64,000 bases of DNA from Pelomonas asaccharophilus_A (GTDB lineage: Bacteria > Pseudomonadota > Gammaproteobacteria > Burkholderiales > Burkholderiaceae_C): NCBI RefSeq assembly GCF_031458115.1, contig NZ_JAVDXV010000006.1:186001-250000 (forward strand). The letters are read 5' to 3'. Each line of letters starts with the position of its first letter. Position 1 is the stretch's first letter. Under the pieces are notes generated by a model. It was given only the letters and a program-made list of their open reading frames with translations. It made no database searches and was not told the DNA's origin. A program made the position numbers and the translations under genes. Positions 45,191 to 53,515 of the stretch are shown here, piece after piece.

Positions 45191-46768
45191 TCAGGTCCGA
45201 CGCAGCCGGGACAGGCCCAACGTCGCGACGACACCCACAAGACCCGCGACTGCAAAGCCCGCCACGCTGGCTGGGCTGGCATCGCCGGCCAGGCCCAACA
45301 CATCCAGCGCTGCGACGCCCGTGTTCTGCAGACTCAGGTACAGGCCGAACAGGAACAGCGCGAGGAAGGTGCGCGAGCCCTGCGTCAGCCGGCCCAGCAG
45401 CGCCGCCGCCGTGCTGAGGAACAGCAGGCCGGCCACGCAGGCGGCCGCGCTCCACGGTGCGTCCACCAGCCAGCGGAAGAGCGCCGGAGCGCTCAGCAGC
45501 AAGCCCAGACCGAAGGCCGTCAGCAGCAGGCGCCAATCGCGCTCGCGCGCACCGCCCGGCACCGCGCTGGCCAGGGCCGACGTGCCGCTCTGCAGGTCTC
45601 GCGAGCTGACGTCGGCCACCGCCATGCCCCAGGCGACCAGAGCCATCGCCAGCACGCCGGTCAGCGCGTCGGCAGGCACGAAGGCCGATGCAACGGCGCA
45701 GCCGCACATCGCCAGCGCCAGCAGCGGCTGACTCAGCAGCACCAGGCCCACGTCGGCCAGCCAGCGACCCGGCACGCCGGGCAGGCGTGCCGCCAACTGC
45801 AGCACCAGGCCCAGCGCCCGCGTGAACGGACGCATCAGCGGGCTCAGCAGCCACTGCAGCGCCTGCGCCACGCGCCAGCGGCCGGCCGGGTTGCGCAGCT
45901 TCACGCGGTCCGGTGCGTAGCGGTGGAAGGCCAGCACCGCCGGCACCAGCGGCAGCAGCGCCAGCAGCATGGAACCCAGGCGCAGCGCCACCAGCTCGCG
46001 GCTCCACAGGCCCGCCGGCATGTGCAGCACGGGCAGCGTGGCGTCGAATGGCCCGCCGCCAACCTGCACATGGGTCACGTCCATCAGCCGGCTCAGGCTC
46101 ACCAGCAGCGGCGACACGCCATTGATGTCGAACACCTGCCAGCCGCTCAGCTGGATGGCGCCCTGCCCCAGCGAGGCGGGGATGAACGCGAACTGCACCA
46201 TCCACAGCACCCAGTACAGCAGGTCACCGCGCTTGCCCATCAGCGGCGCCCAGGCGTCGGACAGCACGGCCAGGCTGGCGCACAGCATCAGCCCCGGTGC
46301 CAGGCCCAGCAACAGCATCTGCAGATAGGGCAGCGGCTGCAGTGGCCCCTCGCCGCGCACCCATTGCAGCACCCATGCGGTCAGCATGACCACGGTGCCC
46401 AGCGACAGCAGGAAGCCGAATGCACCCAGCCAGCGCGCGCCCAGCAGTTGGGCGTTCGTCACCGGCGTGGCAGCCAGCACGCTGGCGGTGCCCGTGCGCA
46501 GGTCTTCCTGGCTGCGCCCGCGGGCGAGATAGAAGCCCGCCAGGCCGAACAGCAGCGACGCGATCAGCGTGGTCGCGAACGCCAGCGCCTGGCTCTCGTA
46601 GGCCACGCGCTGCTTGTGCACCACCATCATCGCGGCGCCGCTTTTCGGGTCCAGCACCATCAGCCAGCTCACGGCCACCACGGCCAGCAGGATCACCAGC
46701 GTGCTGACGCGCCGGCTGCGCAGCCGCCATTCGTTGACCACCAGGGCCTTGGGGAGTGACGTGCTCAT
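45191..46768 (-). CDS. ABC-2-type transporter permease
   Basis: A 525-residue membrane protein with about twelve hydrophobic segments, starting with a cytosolic N-terminus (LPKALVVNEWRLRSRRVSTL) typical of ABC-2 permeases. It is a fused-length permease with a large extracytoplasmic loop after the first span (VLDPKSGAAMMVVHKQRVAY). The gene overlaps the ATPase gene by four bases. Export substrate unknown; similar pairs are found in copper- or antibiotic-related exporters. Confidence 0.85.
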   Translation of the reverse strand: MSTSLPKALVVNEWRLRSRRVSTLVILLAVVAVSWLMVLDPKSGAAMMVVHKQRVAYESQALAFATTLIASLLFGLAGFYLARGRSQEDLRTGTASVLAATPVTNAQLLGARWLGAFGFLLSLGTVVMLTAWVLQWVRGEGPLQPLPYLQMLLLGLAPGLMLCASLAVLSDAWAPLMGKRGDLLYWVLWMVQFAFIPASLGQGAIQLSGWQVFDINGVSPLLVSLSRLMDVTHVQVGGGPFDATLPVLHMPAGLWSRELVALRLGSMLLALLPLVPAVLAFHRYAPDRVKLRNPAGRWRVAQALQWLLSPLMRPFTRALGLVLQLAARLPGVPGRWLADVGLVLLSQPLLALAMCGCAVASAFVPADALTGVLAMALVAWGMAVADVSSRDLQSGTSALASAVPGGARERDWRLLLTAFGLGLLLSAPALFRWLVDAPWSAAACVAGLLFLSTAAALLGRLTQGSRTFLALFLFGLYLSLQNTGVAALDVLGLAGDASPASVAGFAVAGLVGVVATLGLSRLRRT

Positions 46769-47631
46769 GCGGCCACCCGCGCATCGGCATAGCGGTCGGC
46801 CATCAGCGCCTCCTCCAGGCTGGCTTGCGCGGGCTGGGCCTCGGCGAACGGCCGCTTGGGGTGGGCCATGCGCACCTGCACGAGGCCGCCCTGGGGCTGG
46901 GCCTGCAGCACCTGCACGTGGGCGCGCAGCGCTTCGTACTCGGCCTGCGCGAGCAAGGCCGTCCAGACCTTGCCAGCCGCGCGCGCCAGCACGGCGTCGG
47001 GCGTCTCGAAGGCCACCAGCCGGCCGTTGCGCAGGATGGCCAGGTGGCCCGCCATGTTCTCGACGTCAGACACGATGTGCGTGGACACGATGACCAGGCG
47101 CCGCCGCCCCAGGTCGCCCAGAAGATGGCGAAAGCGCAGGCGCTCCTCGGGGTCCAGCCCCGCGGTGGGCTCGTCCACGATGAGCACATCGGGGTCGTTC
47201 AGCAGCGCCTGCGCGATGCCCAGCCGCTGGCGCATGCCGCCCGAGAAGCCGATGGCCGGCCGGTTCGCCTGCTCATGCAGGTTCACCAGCTCCAGCAGCT
47301 GGTGCAGCCGGCGCGCATCGCGAATGCCCTTCAGCGCGGCGAAGTACTGCAGGAACTCCAGCGCCGTCAGGTGCGCATAGACGCCGAAGTCCTGCGGCAG
47401 ATAGCCCAGACGACTGCGCATCAGTTCGGGCTTGGCGACGATGTCCTCGCCGTCCAGCAGGACGCGGCCGCTGGTGGGCGGCGTCAGCGTCGCCAGCATC
47501 TGCATCAGCGTGCTCTTGCCCGCGCCGTTGTGGCCGATGAGGCCCACGACGCCGGGCTGCAAGTCCAGCGTCACGCCGTCCACGGCCCGGAGTTTTCCGA
47601 ACGTCTTGCTGACGTTTTGTATCTGCAGCAT
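46765..47631 (-). CDS. ABC transporter ATP-binding protein
   Basis: A 288-residue CcmA/DrrA-type ATPase with Walker A GHNGAGKST, Q-loop YLPQDFGVY, signature FSGGMRQRL, Walker B VLIVDEPTAGLD and switch His (STHIVSD). The ATG at 47631 follows a GGAGG Shine-Dalgarno at 5-bp spacing, which decides the start. It pairs with the downstream permease as a two-gene exporter. Confidence 0.93.
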   Translation of the reverse strand: MLQIQNVSKTFGKLRAVDGVTLDLQPGVVGLIGHNGAGKSTLMQMLATLTPPTSGRVLLDGEDIVAKPELMRSRLGYLPQDFGVYAHLTALEFLQYFAALKGIRDARRLHQLLELVNLHEQANRPAIGFSGGMRQRLGIAQALLNDPDVLIVDEPTAGLDPEERLRFRHLLGDLGRRRLVIVSTHIVSDVENMAGHLAILRNGRLVAFETPDAVLARAAGKVWTALLAQAEYEALRAHVQVLQAQPQGGLVQVRMAHPKRPFAEAQPAQASLEEALMADRYADARVAA

Positions 47632-47756
47632 GGCCACCTCCTGTTGTGTGTTGCCAGCAGGTTAGGCAGGCGGCCCGGCGCCGCAAACGCACATCCGACA
47701 GACCGTCGTGTGCGCGGTTCAGGCGGGCGAAAGCGCGGCCTGGGCGTTGCGCGGCA

Positions 47757-47966
47757 TCAGCGCCGCAGCGGTTGCAGCAGGCCGCGCAAGTCGTTGTGGT
47801 CCAGCTCGTACATCAAGGCCAGCAAGCGACCGATCTGGCCCTTGGGAAAGCCTTCACGCGCGAACCAGCCGAGGTAGCTGCCCGGCAGGTCGGCGAGCAG
47901 CGTGCCCTGGTGCTTGCCGAAGGGCATCTCGGTGGTGACGAGCTTCAAGAGGTCTTCCGGGTTCAT
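47757..47966 (-). CDS. DUF3820-family small protein
   Basis: A 69-residue protein matching DUF3820 throughout: LLKLVTTEMPFGKHQGTLLA, then DLPGSYLGWFAREGFPKGQIG and LLALMYELDHNDL. The same fold occurs at the C-terminus of some exonuclease X-type DnaQ proteins, where the FGKHKG-like motif probably contacts nucleic acid. Function as a free-standing protein is unknown. Diverges from the small rightward fragment at 48013. Confidence 0.85.
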   Translation of the reverse strand: MNPEDLLKLVTTEMPFGKHQGTLLADLPGSYLGWFAREGFPKGQIGRLLALMYELDHNDLRGLLQPLRR

Positions 47967-48012
47967 GGGCGGAGTTTGACGCGCTCTTGCGGTGCCAGCC
48001 TCGAATCTTGAG

Positions 48013-48165
48013 ATGTCCTTGATGCCCCGCCAGCAGGAGCTGGTGCGCGACCTGCCGCAGCGCGCCCGTCAGCTGCATCGCTTCGCGCGCGAAGCCTACC
48101 GCCGCTGGGGCGACTCGCTGCCGCGGCCGCCGGTGTCGTTCAACAGGGTGGGCGCTGCCGTTTAA
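48013..48165 (+). pseudogene. Possible remnant of an SprT-like metalloprotease gene
   Basis: A 50-codon frame, MSLMPRQQELVRDLPQRARQ... ending ...LPRPPVSFNRVGAAV. The last part resembles the beginning of Burkholderiales SprT-domain proteins, where PRPxxxFDLRG leads into the zinc-protease core. The match stops abruptly a few codons before the stop, and a dispersed repeat begins 15 bp later. A truncation by repeat insertion or recombination is likely. It could also be a chance ORF; no strong ribosome-binding site is visible. Confidence 0.35.
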
Positions 48166-48179
48166 GTGTTGCTCGCGTT

Positions 48180-48305
48180 GGGCCGAGCGCCGGGCCGCTC
48201 CCAAGCAGGCCCGTCTGGCGATGTGCAAGCGGCTTGATGCCGCTTGCATCGCCATCCCCTCGGGGGATCGACCGGGCATGCCCGCGTTCAGCGAGGCGGG
48301 ACTGG
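48180..48305 (+). repeat. Dispersed intergenic hairpin repeat, full copy C
   Basis: About 126 bp matching copy B at 26482-26607. The main hairpin pairs GGCGATG (48217-48223) with CATCGCC (48247-48253), then a TG bulge, then CAAGCGG (48226-48232) with CCGCTTG (48240-48246), enclosing CTTGATG. Relative to copy B, two stem pairs have changed on both sides, keeping complementarity. It is followed by the ATCCCC-TCG-GGGGAT palindrome and CCCGC...GCGGG. It ends nine bases before the kdpE stop. Confidence 0.8.
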
Positions 48306-48314
48306 GCAAGGGGC

Positions 48315-49001
48315 TCAAACTTTCAATCGATAGCCGACGCCGGCTTCGGTCACCAGCCACTGCGGCCGATTGGGGTCGGCCTCGATCTTCTTGCGCAGAT
48401 TGGCCATGTGCACGCGCACGTAGTGCACATCCTCGGCATGGCCCGGCCCCCACACGGCTTTCAGCAGATGCTGGTGGGTCAGCACGCGGCCCGGCGCGGT
48501 GGCGAGCTCCTGCAGCAGCCGGTACTCGATGGGCGTGAGGTGCAGTTCCTCGCCATCACGCGTGACGGTGCGCAGCGCGCGGTCCACGGCGATGGGGCCG
48601 AAACGCAGCACCGGGTCGGCCGCATGGGCACCGCCGCCATGCCGGCGCAGCTGCACGCGCACGCGCGCCAGCAGCTCGGCCACGCCGAAGGGCTTCACGA
48701 GGTAGTCGTCGGCGCCGGCATCCAGCGCCTGCACCTTGCGCTCCTCGCCCTCGCGGGCCGACAGCACCAGCACCGGCGCCTGCGACCAGCCGCGGAACTC
48801 GCGGATGAAGTCCAGCCCGTCGCCGTCGGGCAGGCCCAGGTCCAGCACCACCAGCTCGGGCCGGCGCGTGGCGGCGTCGATGAGGCCGCGCTGCAGCGTG
48901 GCGGCGTCGAACACTTCCATGCCTTCGCTCTCCAGCGCCATGCGCACGAAACGCCGGATCTCCGGCTCGTCCTCGATCATCAACACGCGCGGGGCGCTCA
49001 C
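48315..49001 (-). CDS. kdpE: Response regulator KdpE
   Basis: OmpR-class response regulator of 228 residues. The receiver domain has MIEDEPEIR, the phospho-acceptor Asp in VVLDLGLPDGDG, and LSAREGEERKVQALDAGADD. The winged helix-turn-helix follows (LHLTPIEYRLLQEL, EDVHYVRVHMANLRKKIE, TEAGVGYRL). Expected to activate kdpFABC when potassium is low. Its start overlaps the kdpD stop by four bases. Tandem repeats upstream of the kdp leader are a candidate binding site. Confidence 0.94.
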   Translation of the reverse strand: MSAPRVLMIEDEPEIRRFVRMALESEGMEVFDAATLQRGLIDAATRRPELVVLDLGLPDGDGLDFIREFRGWSQAPVLVLSAREGEERKVQALDAGADDYLVKPFGVAELLARVRVQLRRHGGGAHAADPVLRFGPIAVDRALRTVTRDGEELHLTPIEYRLLQELATAPGRVLTHQHLLKAVWGPGHAEDVHYVRVHMANLRKKIEADPNRPQWLVTEAGVGYRLKV

Positions 49002-51682
49002 TCCAGCTTCTCCTTCGGGGGGCTACCAACGGGCAGTTCGACTCTCACACAGGCACCGCCAGCGGGCGGATTGTGGGCGCTGATGCTGCCGCCATGCGCC
49101 TCCACGATGGCCTTGCAGATGGCCAGGCCAAGGCCCACGCCGGGCGTGGCGCTCTCGCGGTCGCCGCGCTCGAACTTGTCGAACAGCTGCGCCTCGCGGC
49201 CGGGCGGAAAGCCGGGGCCGTTGTCGCCGACGTCGATCTCGACCTGCCGCCCCGCCGCGCGCGCGCTGATGCGCACCTCGCGGGCGCCGTACTTGACCGC
49301 GTTCTCCAGCAGGTTGACGAGCACGCGCTCGAACAGCACCGCGTCCAGCTGCAGCAGCGGCAGTTCGGGCGGCAGCTCCACCGCCACGTCGCGGCCGGCC
49401 AGCGTCTCGTCCAGGCCCGCCAGCGCGCTGCCGATGACCTCCTGCAGCGGCAGCCATTGCCGGTTCAGCTGCACGCCGCCGGACTGCAGCCGCGCCATGT
49501 CCAGCAGGTTGGCCACCAGCGCGCTCATGCGCAGCGCCGAGCGGCGCATCGCGTCGGCCACCTCGGCCTGCGCGTCGCTGAGGCGCGGCGGCGCCAGCCT
49601 CAGCGCGTCGGCCAGGCCCACCAGCGCCGCCAGCGGCGTGCGCAGGTCGTGCGACACCGCCGTCAGCAGCGAGTTACGCAGGCGCTCGGACTCGATCTGC
49701 AACGTGCTGTGCTGCGCCACGTCGATGTAGTGGATGCGCTCCAGCGAGATGGCCAGCAGCGCCGCGCAGGTGTCCAGCAGCTCGCGCTCCTCGGGCGACC
49801 AGCGTCTGCCACGCCCCTCCACGGCCAGCACGCCGCGCAGCCGCATGGGCGCCGTCAGCGGCAACATCAGACAGGGGCTGGCGGGCAGCGTGTCGGTGCC
49901 CTGCCCCGCCGGCTGGCCGTGGTCGAAGGCCCATTGCGCCACGCCCATGTCGGGCTGGATGCCGGCGCCCGGCAGCACGGCCAGCACCTCGCGGCCCACC
50001 GACGTCGCCAGCGGCGGCGCCAACACTGCGGCGGCAACGCCGAACTCGGCGCGCAGGAAGCGCGACGCGATCTCGGCCACCTGGTCGGGCACCAGCGCCG
50101 CGCCGAGGTCGCGCGACATCGCATACAGCCCGCGCACGCGCCGCTCGCGCTCCTGCGCCGCCTGCGCCTGCGCCTGCAGGCCGGCCGCCAGCTGGCCGAC
50201 GACCAGGCCCACCAGCAGCAGCACGGCAAACGTCACCAGGTATTGCGCGTCGCCCACCGCGAACGACCAGCGCGGCTCGACGAAGACGAAGTCGAACGCG
50301 CCCACGCCCAGCAGCGCGGCCATGGCCGCCGGCCCGCGGCCGAAGCGCAGCGCCACGCCCACCACGGTCAGCAGGTACAGCATGGCGATGTTGGTGGCGG
50401 CCATGAAGCCCAGCAGCAGCAGGCCCAGCGCGGTGGTCAGCAGCACGCCCAGGCCGGCCGCGGCAAAGCCGCGCAGCATCTGCGGCGCCAGCACGCCGCG
50501 GGCCTCGATGACCGGCGCCTCGCGCTCGCGCGCCACGGTGGGCAGCGCCACCTGCAGCACATCGACCTCGTCGGCCAGCCGGGTCAGCGACTCGGCCAGC
50601 GCCGGCCGCCCGGGCCAGCGCCACGCGCGCTCGTGCCGGCCCACCACCAGCCGCACCAGGTTGTGCTTGCGCGCATAGCCCACCAAGGCGGGCGCGACCT
50701 CGGGCGCCGACAGCACGGCCGTGCGCGCGCCCAGCGACTGCGCCAGCTCCAGCGTGCGCTGCACGCGCTGGCGTGCCGCCTCGCCCAAGGCCCGCGCGGT
50801 CTGCACATGCACCGCATGCCATTCCAGGTCCAGCTGGCGCGCCAGCCGCGCGGCGCTGCGCACGACCTTGTCACCGTTGCCGCCCGGGCCCACGCAGGCC
50901 AGCAGCGACTCGCGGTTGGGCCACACGGCACCCTGCCCCGTGTGCTCGCGGCGCCAGGCCTGCATCTGGTCGTCCACGCGGTCGGCCGTGCGGCGCAGCG
51001 CCAGCTCGCGCAGCGCCAGCAGGTTGCCCTTGCGGAAGAAGTTCTTGGCGGCGCGCTCGGCCTGCTGAGGCAGGTAGACCTTGCCCTCCTTCATCCTCTG
51101 CAGCAGCTCGTCGGGCGGCAGGTCCACGACGACCACCTCGTCGGCCTCGTCGAACACCTTGTCGGGCAGCGTCTCCCAGACACGGATGCCGGTGATGCCG
51201 CCCACCACGTCGTTCAGGCTTTCCAGGTGCTGCACGTTCAGCGTGGTCCAGACCTCCACGCCGGCCTCGCGCAGCTCCTGCGCGTCCTGCCAGCGCTTGG
51301 CATGGCGGGAGCCGGGCGCGTTGCTGTGCGCCAGCTCGTCCAGCAGCAGCACGCCACCGGGCTCGGCCGCCCCCCAGGCCAGCGCGGCATCGAGGTCGAA
51401 CTCGCGCAGCGTCTGGCCCTTGTGCGCTATCTCGCGCCGCGGCAGGGCTGCCAAGTCGCGGGCAATGCCTTCGGTGTCGGCCCGGCCATGCGTCTCGACG
51501 ACGCCCACCCGCACCGCGCGGCCCTGCTGCTGCGCCGAGTGCGCGGCGGCCAGCATCGCGAAGGTCTTGCCTACGCCGGCGTTCGCGCCAAAGAAGATCT
51601 TCAGCCGGCCGCGCTTGGCGGCGGATTCCTCGCGCTGCACTTTCGCGAGCAACGCATCGGGGTCGGGTCTTGAGTCGGTCAT
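48998..51682 (-). CDS. kdpD: Potassium/turgor sensor histidine kinase KdpD
   Basis: An 894-residue sensor kinase with the complete KdpD architecture. The N-terminal KdpD domain has Walker A-like GANAGVGKT and DELAHSNAPG. A Usp-like domain follows (LLACVGPGGNGDKVVRSA), then four membrane spans (DUF4118, about residues 400-500), a GAF-like linker, HisKA (TAVSHDLRTPLAALVG) and HATPase (NLLENAVKYGA, GPGFPPG, GVGLGLAICK). The start at 51682 (MTDSRPDPDALL) is the family start; the upstream extension reads through a palindromic repeat. It is separated from kdpC by corA and a small gene. Confidence 0.95.
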   Translation of the reverse strand: MTDSRPDPDALLAKVQREESAAKRGRLKIFFGANAGVGKTFAMLAAAHSAQQQGRAVRVGVVETHGRADTEGIARDLAALPRREIAHKGQTLREFDLDAALAWGAAEPGGVLLLDELAHSNAPGSRHAKRWQDAQELREAGVEVWTTLNVQHLESLNDVVGGITGIRVWETLPDKVFDEADEVVVVDLPPDELLQRMKEGKVYLPQQAERAAKNFFRKGNLLALRELALRRTADRVDDQMQAWRREHTGQGAVWPNRESLLACVGPGGNGDKVVRSAARLARQLDLEWHAVHVQTARALGEAARQRVQRTLELAQSLGARTAVLSAPEVAPALVGYARKHNLVRLVVGRHERAWRWPGRPALAESLTRLADEVDVLQVALPTVAREREAPVIEARGVLAPQMLRGFAAAGLGVLLTTALGLLLLGFMAATNIAMLYLLTVVGVALRFGRGPAAMAALLGVGAFDFVFVEPRWSFAVGDAQYLVTFAVLLLVGLVVGQLAAGLQAQAQAAQERERRVRGLYAMSRDLGAALVPDQVAEIASRFLRAEFGVAAAVLAPPLATSVGREVLAVLPGAGIQPDMGVAQWAFDHGQPAGQGTDTLPASPCLMLPLTAPMRLRGVLAVEGRGRRWSPEERELLDTCAALLAISLERIHYIDVAQHSTLQIESERLRNSLLTAVSHDLRTPLAALVGLADALRLAPPRLSDAQAEVADAMRRSALRMSALVANLLDMARLQSGGVQLNRQWLPLQEVIGSALAGLDETLAGRDVAVELPPELPLLQLDAVLFERVLVNLLENAVKYGAREVRISARAAGRQVEIDVGDNGPGFPPGREAQLFDKFERGDRESATPGVGLGLAICKAIVEAHGGSISAHNPPAGGACVRVELPVGSPPKEKLE

Positions 51683-51703
51683 CCCGCGAGCAATTGCAGA
51701 AAT

Positions 51704-51776
51704 GCAACCACAGAGGCACAGAGGCACGGAGAGAAAACCGTTGAATTCCTCCGTGCCTCTGTGCCTCTGTGGTTGC
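51704..51776. repeat. Perfect 28-bp inverted repeat of the CACAGAGGCA type
   Basis: Arms 51704-51731 and 51749-51776 are exact reverse complements, separated by 17 bp. Each arm contains an 8-bp tandem duplication (CAGAGGCA twice) followed by CGGAG. Elements built on CACAGAGGCACAGAGG are known as dispersed palindromes in many unrelated bacterial genomes; their origin is unclear. It occupies the gap between the corA stop and the kdpD start. It would form a very stable hairpin in the transcript, so it may decouple kdpDE from upstream genes. Confidence 0.9.
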
Positions 51777-51790
51777 CTTTGAATTTCATG

Positions 51791-52762
51791 TCAGAGCCAG
51801 GCCAGCCGCTTGAAGCGCCAGTACAAGGCCCCGCTGACCAGCGCGATGGTGCCCAGCGCCATCGGGTAGCCGAAGGCCCATTTCAGTTCGGGCATCTTCT
51901 CGAAGTTCATGCCCCAGATGCCGGCCAGCGCGGTGGACGCCGCGAAGATGGCGGCCCAGGCAGCCAGCCGCTTGGTGACCAGCGATTCGTCGATGGTCAC
52001 CAGCGTCAGGTTCACCTGCGTGGCAGCGATGATGGTTTCGCGCGCGGCGTCGATGCTGGCCTGCAGCCGCACCAGGTGGTCATAGACGTCGCGGAAGTAG
52101 TCCTGCATGGCCTTGCAGACCATGGGCACGCGGCCGCCATGCAGCTTGGCCGTCACCTCCAGCAGCGGCGTGACCGCGTGGCGCAGCGTCATCAGCCGTT
52201 GCTTCAGCGCGAACAGCTTCTGCACGACGGCCTGGCGGTCCTGCTGCGGCACGAACATCGTTTCCTCCAGCGCCTCGAGCTCGGCGTCGATGCCGTCCAT
52301 CAGCGGCAGGTAGCGGTCCACCACCGCATCCATCAGCGCGTACAGCACGAAGCCGGGGCCCTGGCGCAGCAGCTCGGGCTCGCGCTCGGCGCGGCCGCGC
52401 ACGCCCAGGAAGCCCTGGTTGCTGCGGTGGCGCACCGACACGACGAAGCGCGGGCCGACGAACACGTGCACCTCGCCTACCTCCAGCCCGTCCGGGCCCA
52501 TCTCCAGCAGGTGCATGGCGGCGAAGGTGATGTCGCCGTACTCCTCGACCTTGGGTCGCTGGTGGCCCTTGCGGGCGTCTTCCACGGCCAGCGGCGGCAG
52601 CTCCAGCTCGTGCTGCAGCCGGCTCAGCTCGTCGTCAGTGGGGTCGCGCAGCGCGATCCAGACAAAGCCGGTCTGCGTGGCCTCCAGCGCTTCGGACACG
52701 TCGTCCAGTTCGGGCTCGGCCACCATGCGGCCATCGTCGTATACGGCACTGTTGATCAGCAT
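51791..52762 (-). CDS. corA: CorA-family magnesium/cobalt channel
   Basis: A 323-residue 2-TM-GxN channel for Mg2+ (and Co2+/Ni2+). The long cytosolic domain (starting MLINSAVYDDGRMV) leads to two C-terminal spans joined by the loop GIWGMNFEKMPEL, which holds the GMN selectivity motif. It ends in a basic tail (WRFKRLAWL). It lies in the middle of the potassium locus, seven bases after a small membrane ORF and upstream of kdpDE. Such an arrangement hints at joint cation homeostasis but might be coincidental. Confidence 0.95.
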   Translation of the reverse strand: MLINSAVYDDGRMVAEPELDDVSEALEATQTGFVWIALRDPTDDELSRLQHELELPPLAVEDARKGHQRPKVEEYGDITFAAMHLLEMGPDGLEVGEVHVFVGPRFVVSVRHRSNQGFLGVRGRAEREPELLRQGPGFVLYALMDAVVDRYLPLMDGIDAELEALEETMFVPQQDRQAVVQKLFALKQRLMTLRHAVTPLLEVTAKLHGGRVPMVCKAMQDYFRDVYDHLVRLQASIDAARETIIAATQVNLTLVTIDESLVTKRLAAWAAIFAASTALAGIWGMNFEKMPELKWAFGYPMALGTIALVSGALYWRFKRLAWL

Positions 52763-52769
52763 GGGAGGC

Positions 52770-52901
52770 TCAGGCGGTGCGGGAACATCGCCTCATCCTC
52801 GCACGAGCGCGGCGGCGTTCCTCCCAAATCAACAGGCCCCACACCATGCCCAAGGGCAAGGCCACGGCGGACAGCGCCAGCAACGCGTACAGCCAGTCCA
52901 C
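52770..52901 (-). CDS. Small single-span membrane protein between kdpC and corA
   Basis: A 43-codon frame with GTG start: VDWLYALLALSAVALPLGM..., one hydrophobic helix followed by a strongly basic tail (EERRRARARMRRCSR), giving an inside-positive C-terminus. A GAGG Shine-Dalgarno overlaps the kdpC stop (TGAGGTG) seven bases before the GTG, which supports translation coupled to kdpC. No family recognised; it might be a small regulatory subunit of the Kdp or CorA proteins, which is speculation. Confidence 0.55.
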   Translation of the reverse strand: MDWLYALLALSAVALPLGMVWGLLIWEERRRARARMRRCSRTA

Positions 52902-52910
52902 CGCGGCACC

Positions 52911-53504
52911 TCAGCGCGTTGTCGCGGGCGAGGCCGCGTCCAGCGCCAGGTTCAGCGCCAGCACGTTGACGCGCGGCTCGCCGATGAAGCCCAGTGCACG
53001 CCCTTCGGTGTGCTGCTCCACCAGCGCGGTCACGCGCGCCGGCTCCAGGCCGCGCACCCGCGCCACGCGGGCCGCCTGGTAGTCGGCGGCGGCGCGGCTG
53101 ATGTGCGGGTCCAGCCCGCTGCCGGACGCCGTCACCAGGTCCACCGGCACGGCGGCCGTGTTGCCCGGGTCAGCGGCGCGCAGCGCCGCTATGCGTCCCT
53201 TGACGGCATCGGCCAGCGCCGGCGCGGTGGGCGCTTGGTTGGAGCCGGCCGAGTTGGACGCGTTGTAAGGCATGGGCCCGGTGGCCGACGGGCGGCCCCA
53301 GAAGTGGCCGGGGTCGCTGAAGGTCTGGCCGATCAGCGCGGAGCCGACAGTCTTGCCGTCGCGCACGACCAGGCTGCCGTTGGCGGCCTCTGGGAACAGC
53401 ACCTGCGCGATGCCGGTCACGGCCACCGGGTAGGCCAGGCCCGTGACGATGCTCAGGGCTATGAACAACGTGAGCGCAGGACGCAGAAGAGAGTCTTGCT
53501 TCAT
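52911..53504 (-). CDS. kdpC: Potassium-transporting ATPase subunit C
   Basis: Single-span chaperone-like subunit of the KdpFABC pump, 197 residues. It has an N-terminal membrane helix (LTLFIALSIVTGLAYPVAVTG), GSALIGQTFSDPGHFWGRPS, YNASNSAGSNQAPT and the conserved TASGSGLDPHIS. The ATG at 53504 has GGAG six bases upstream; an in-frame ATG at 53516 is less likely. Unusually, it is separated from kdpB by an outer-membrane-protein gene. Confidence 0.95.
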   Translation of the reverse strand: MKQDSLLRPALTLFIALSIVTGLAYPVAVTGIAQVLFPEAANGSLVVRDGKTVGSALIGQTFSDPGHFWGRPSATGPMPYNASNSAGSNQAPTAPALADAVKGRIAALRAADPGNTAAVPVDLVTASGSGLDPHISRAAADYQAARVARVRGLEPARVTALVEQHTEGRALGFIGEPRVNVLALNLALDAASPATTR

Positions 53505-53515
53505 GGCGGTCTCCA

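Noticed and set aside
49073..51673. An 866-codon open frame antisense to kdpD
   Set aside because: Repetitive Arg/Gln/His-rich translation typical of antisense frames in GC-rich genes; KdpD on the minus strand explains the region.
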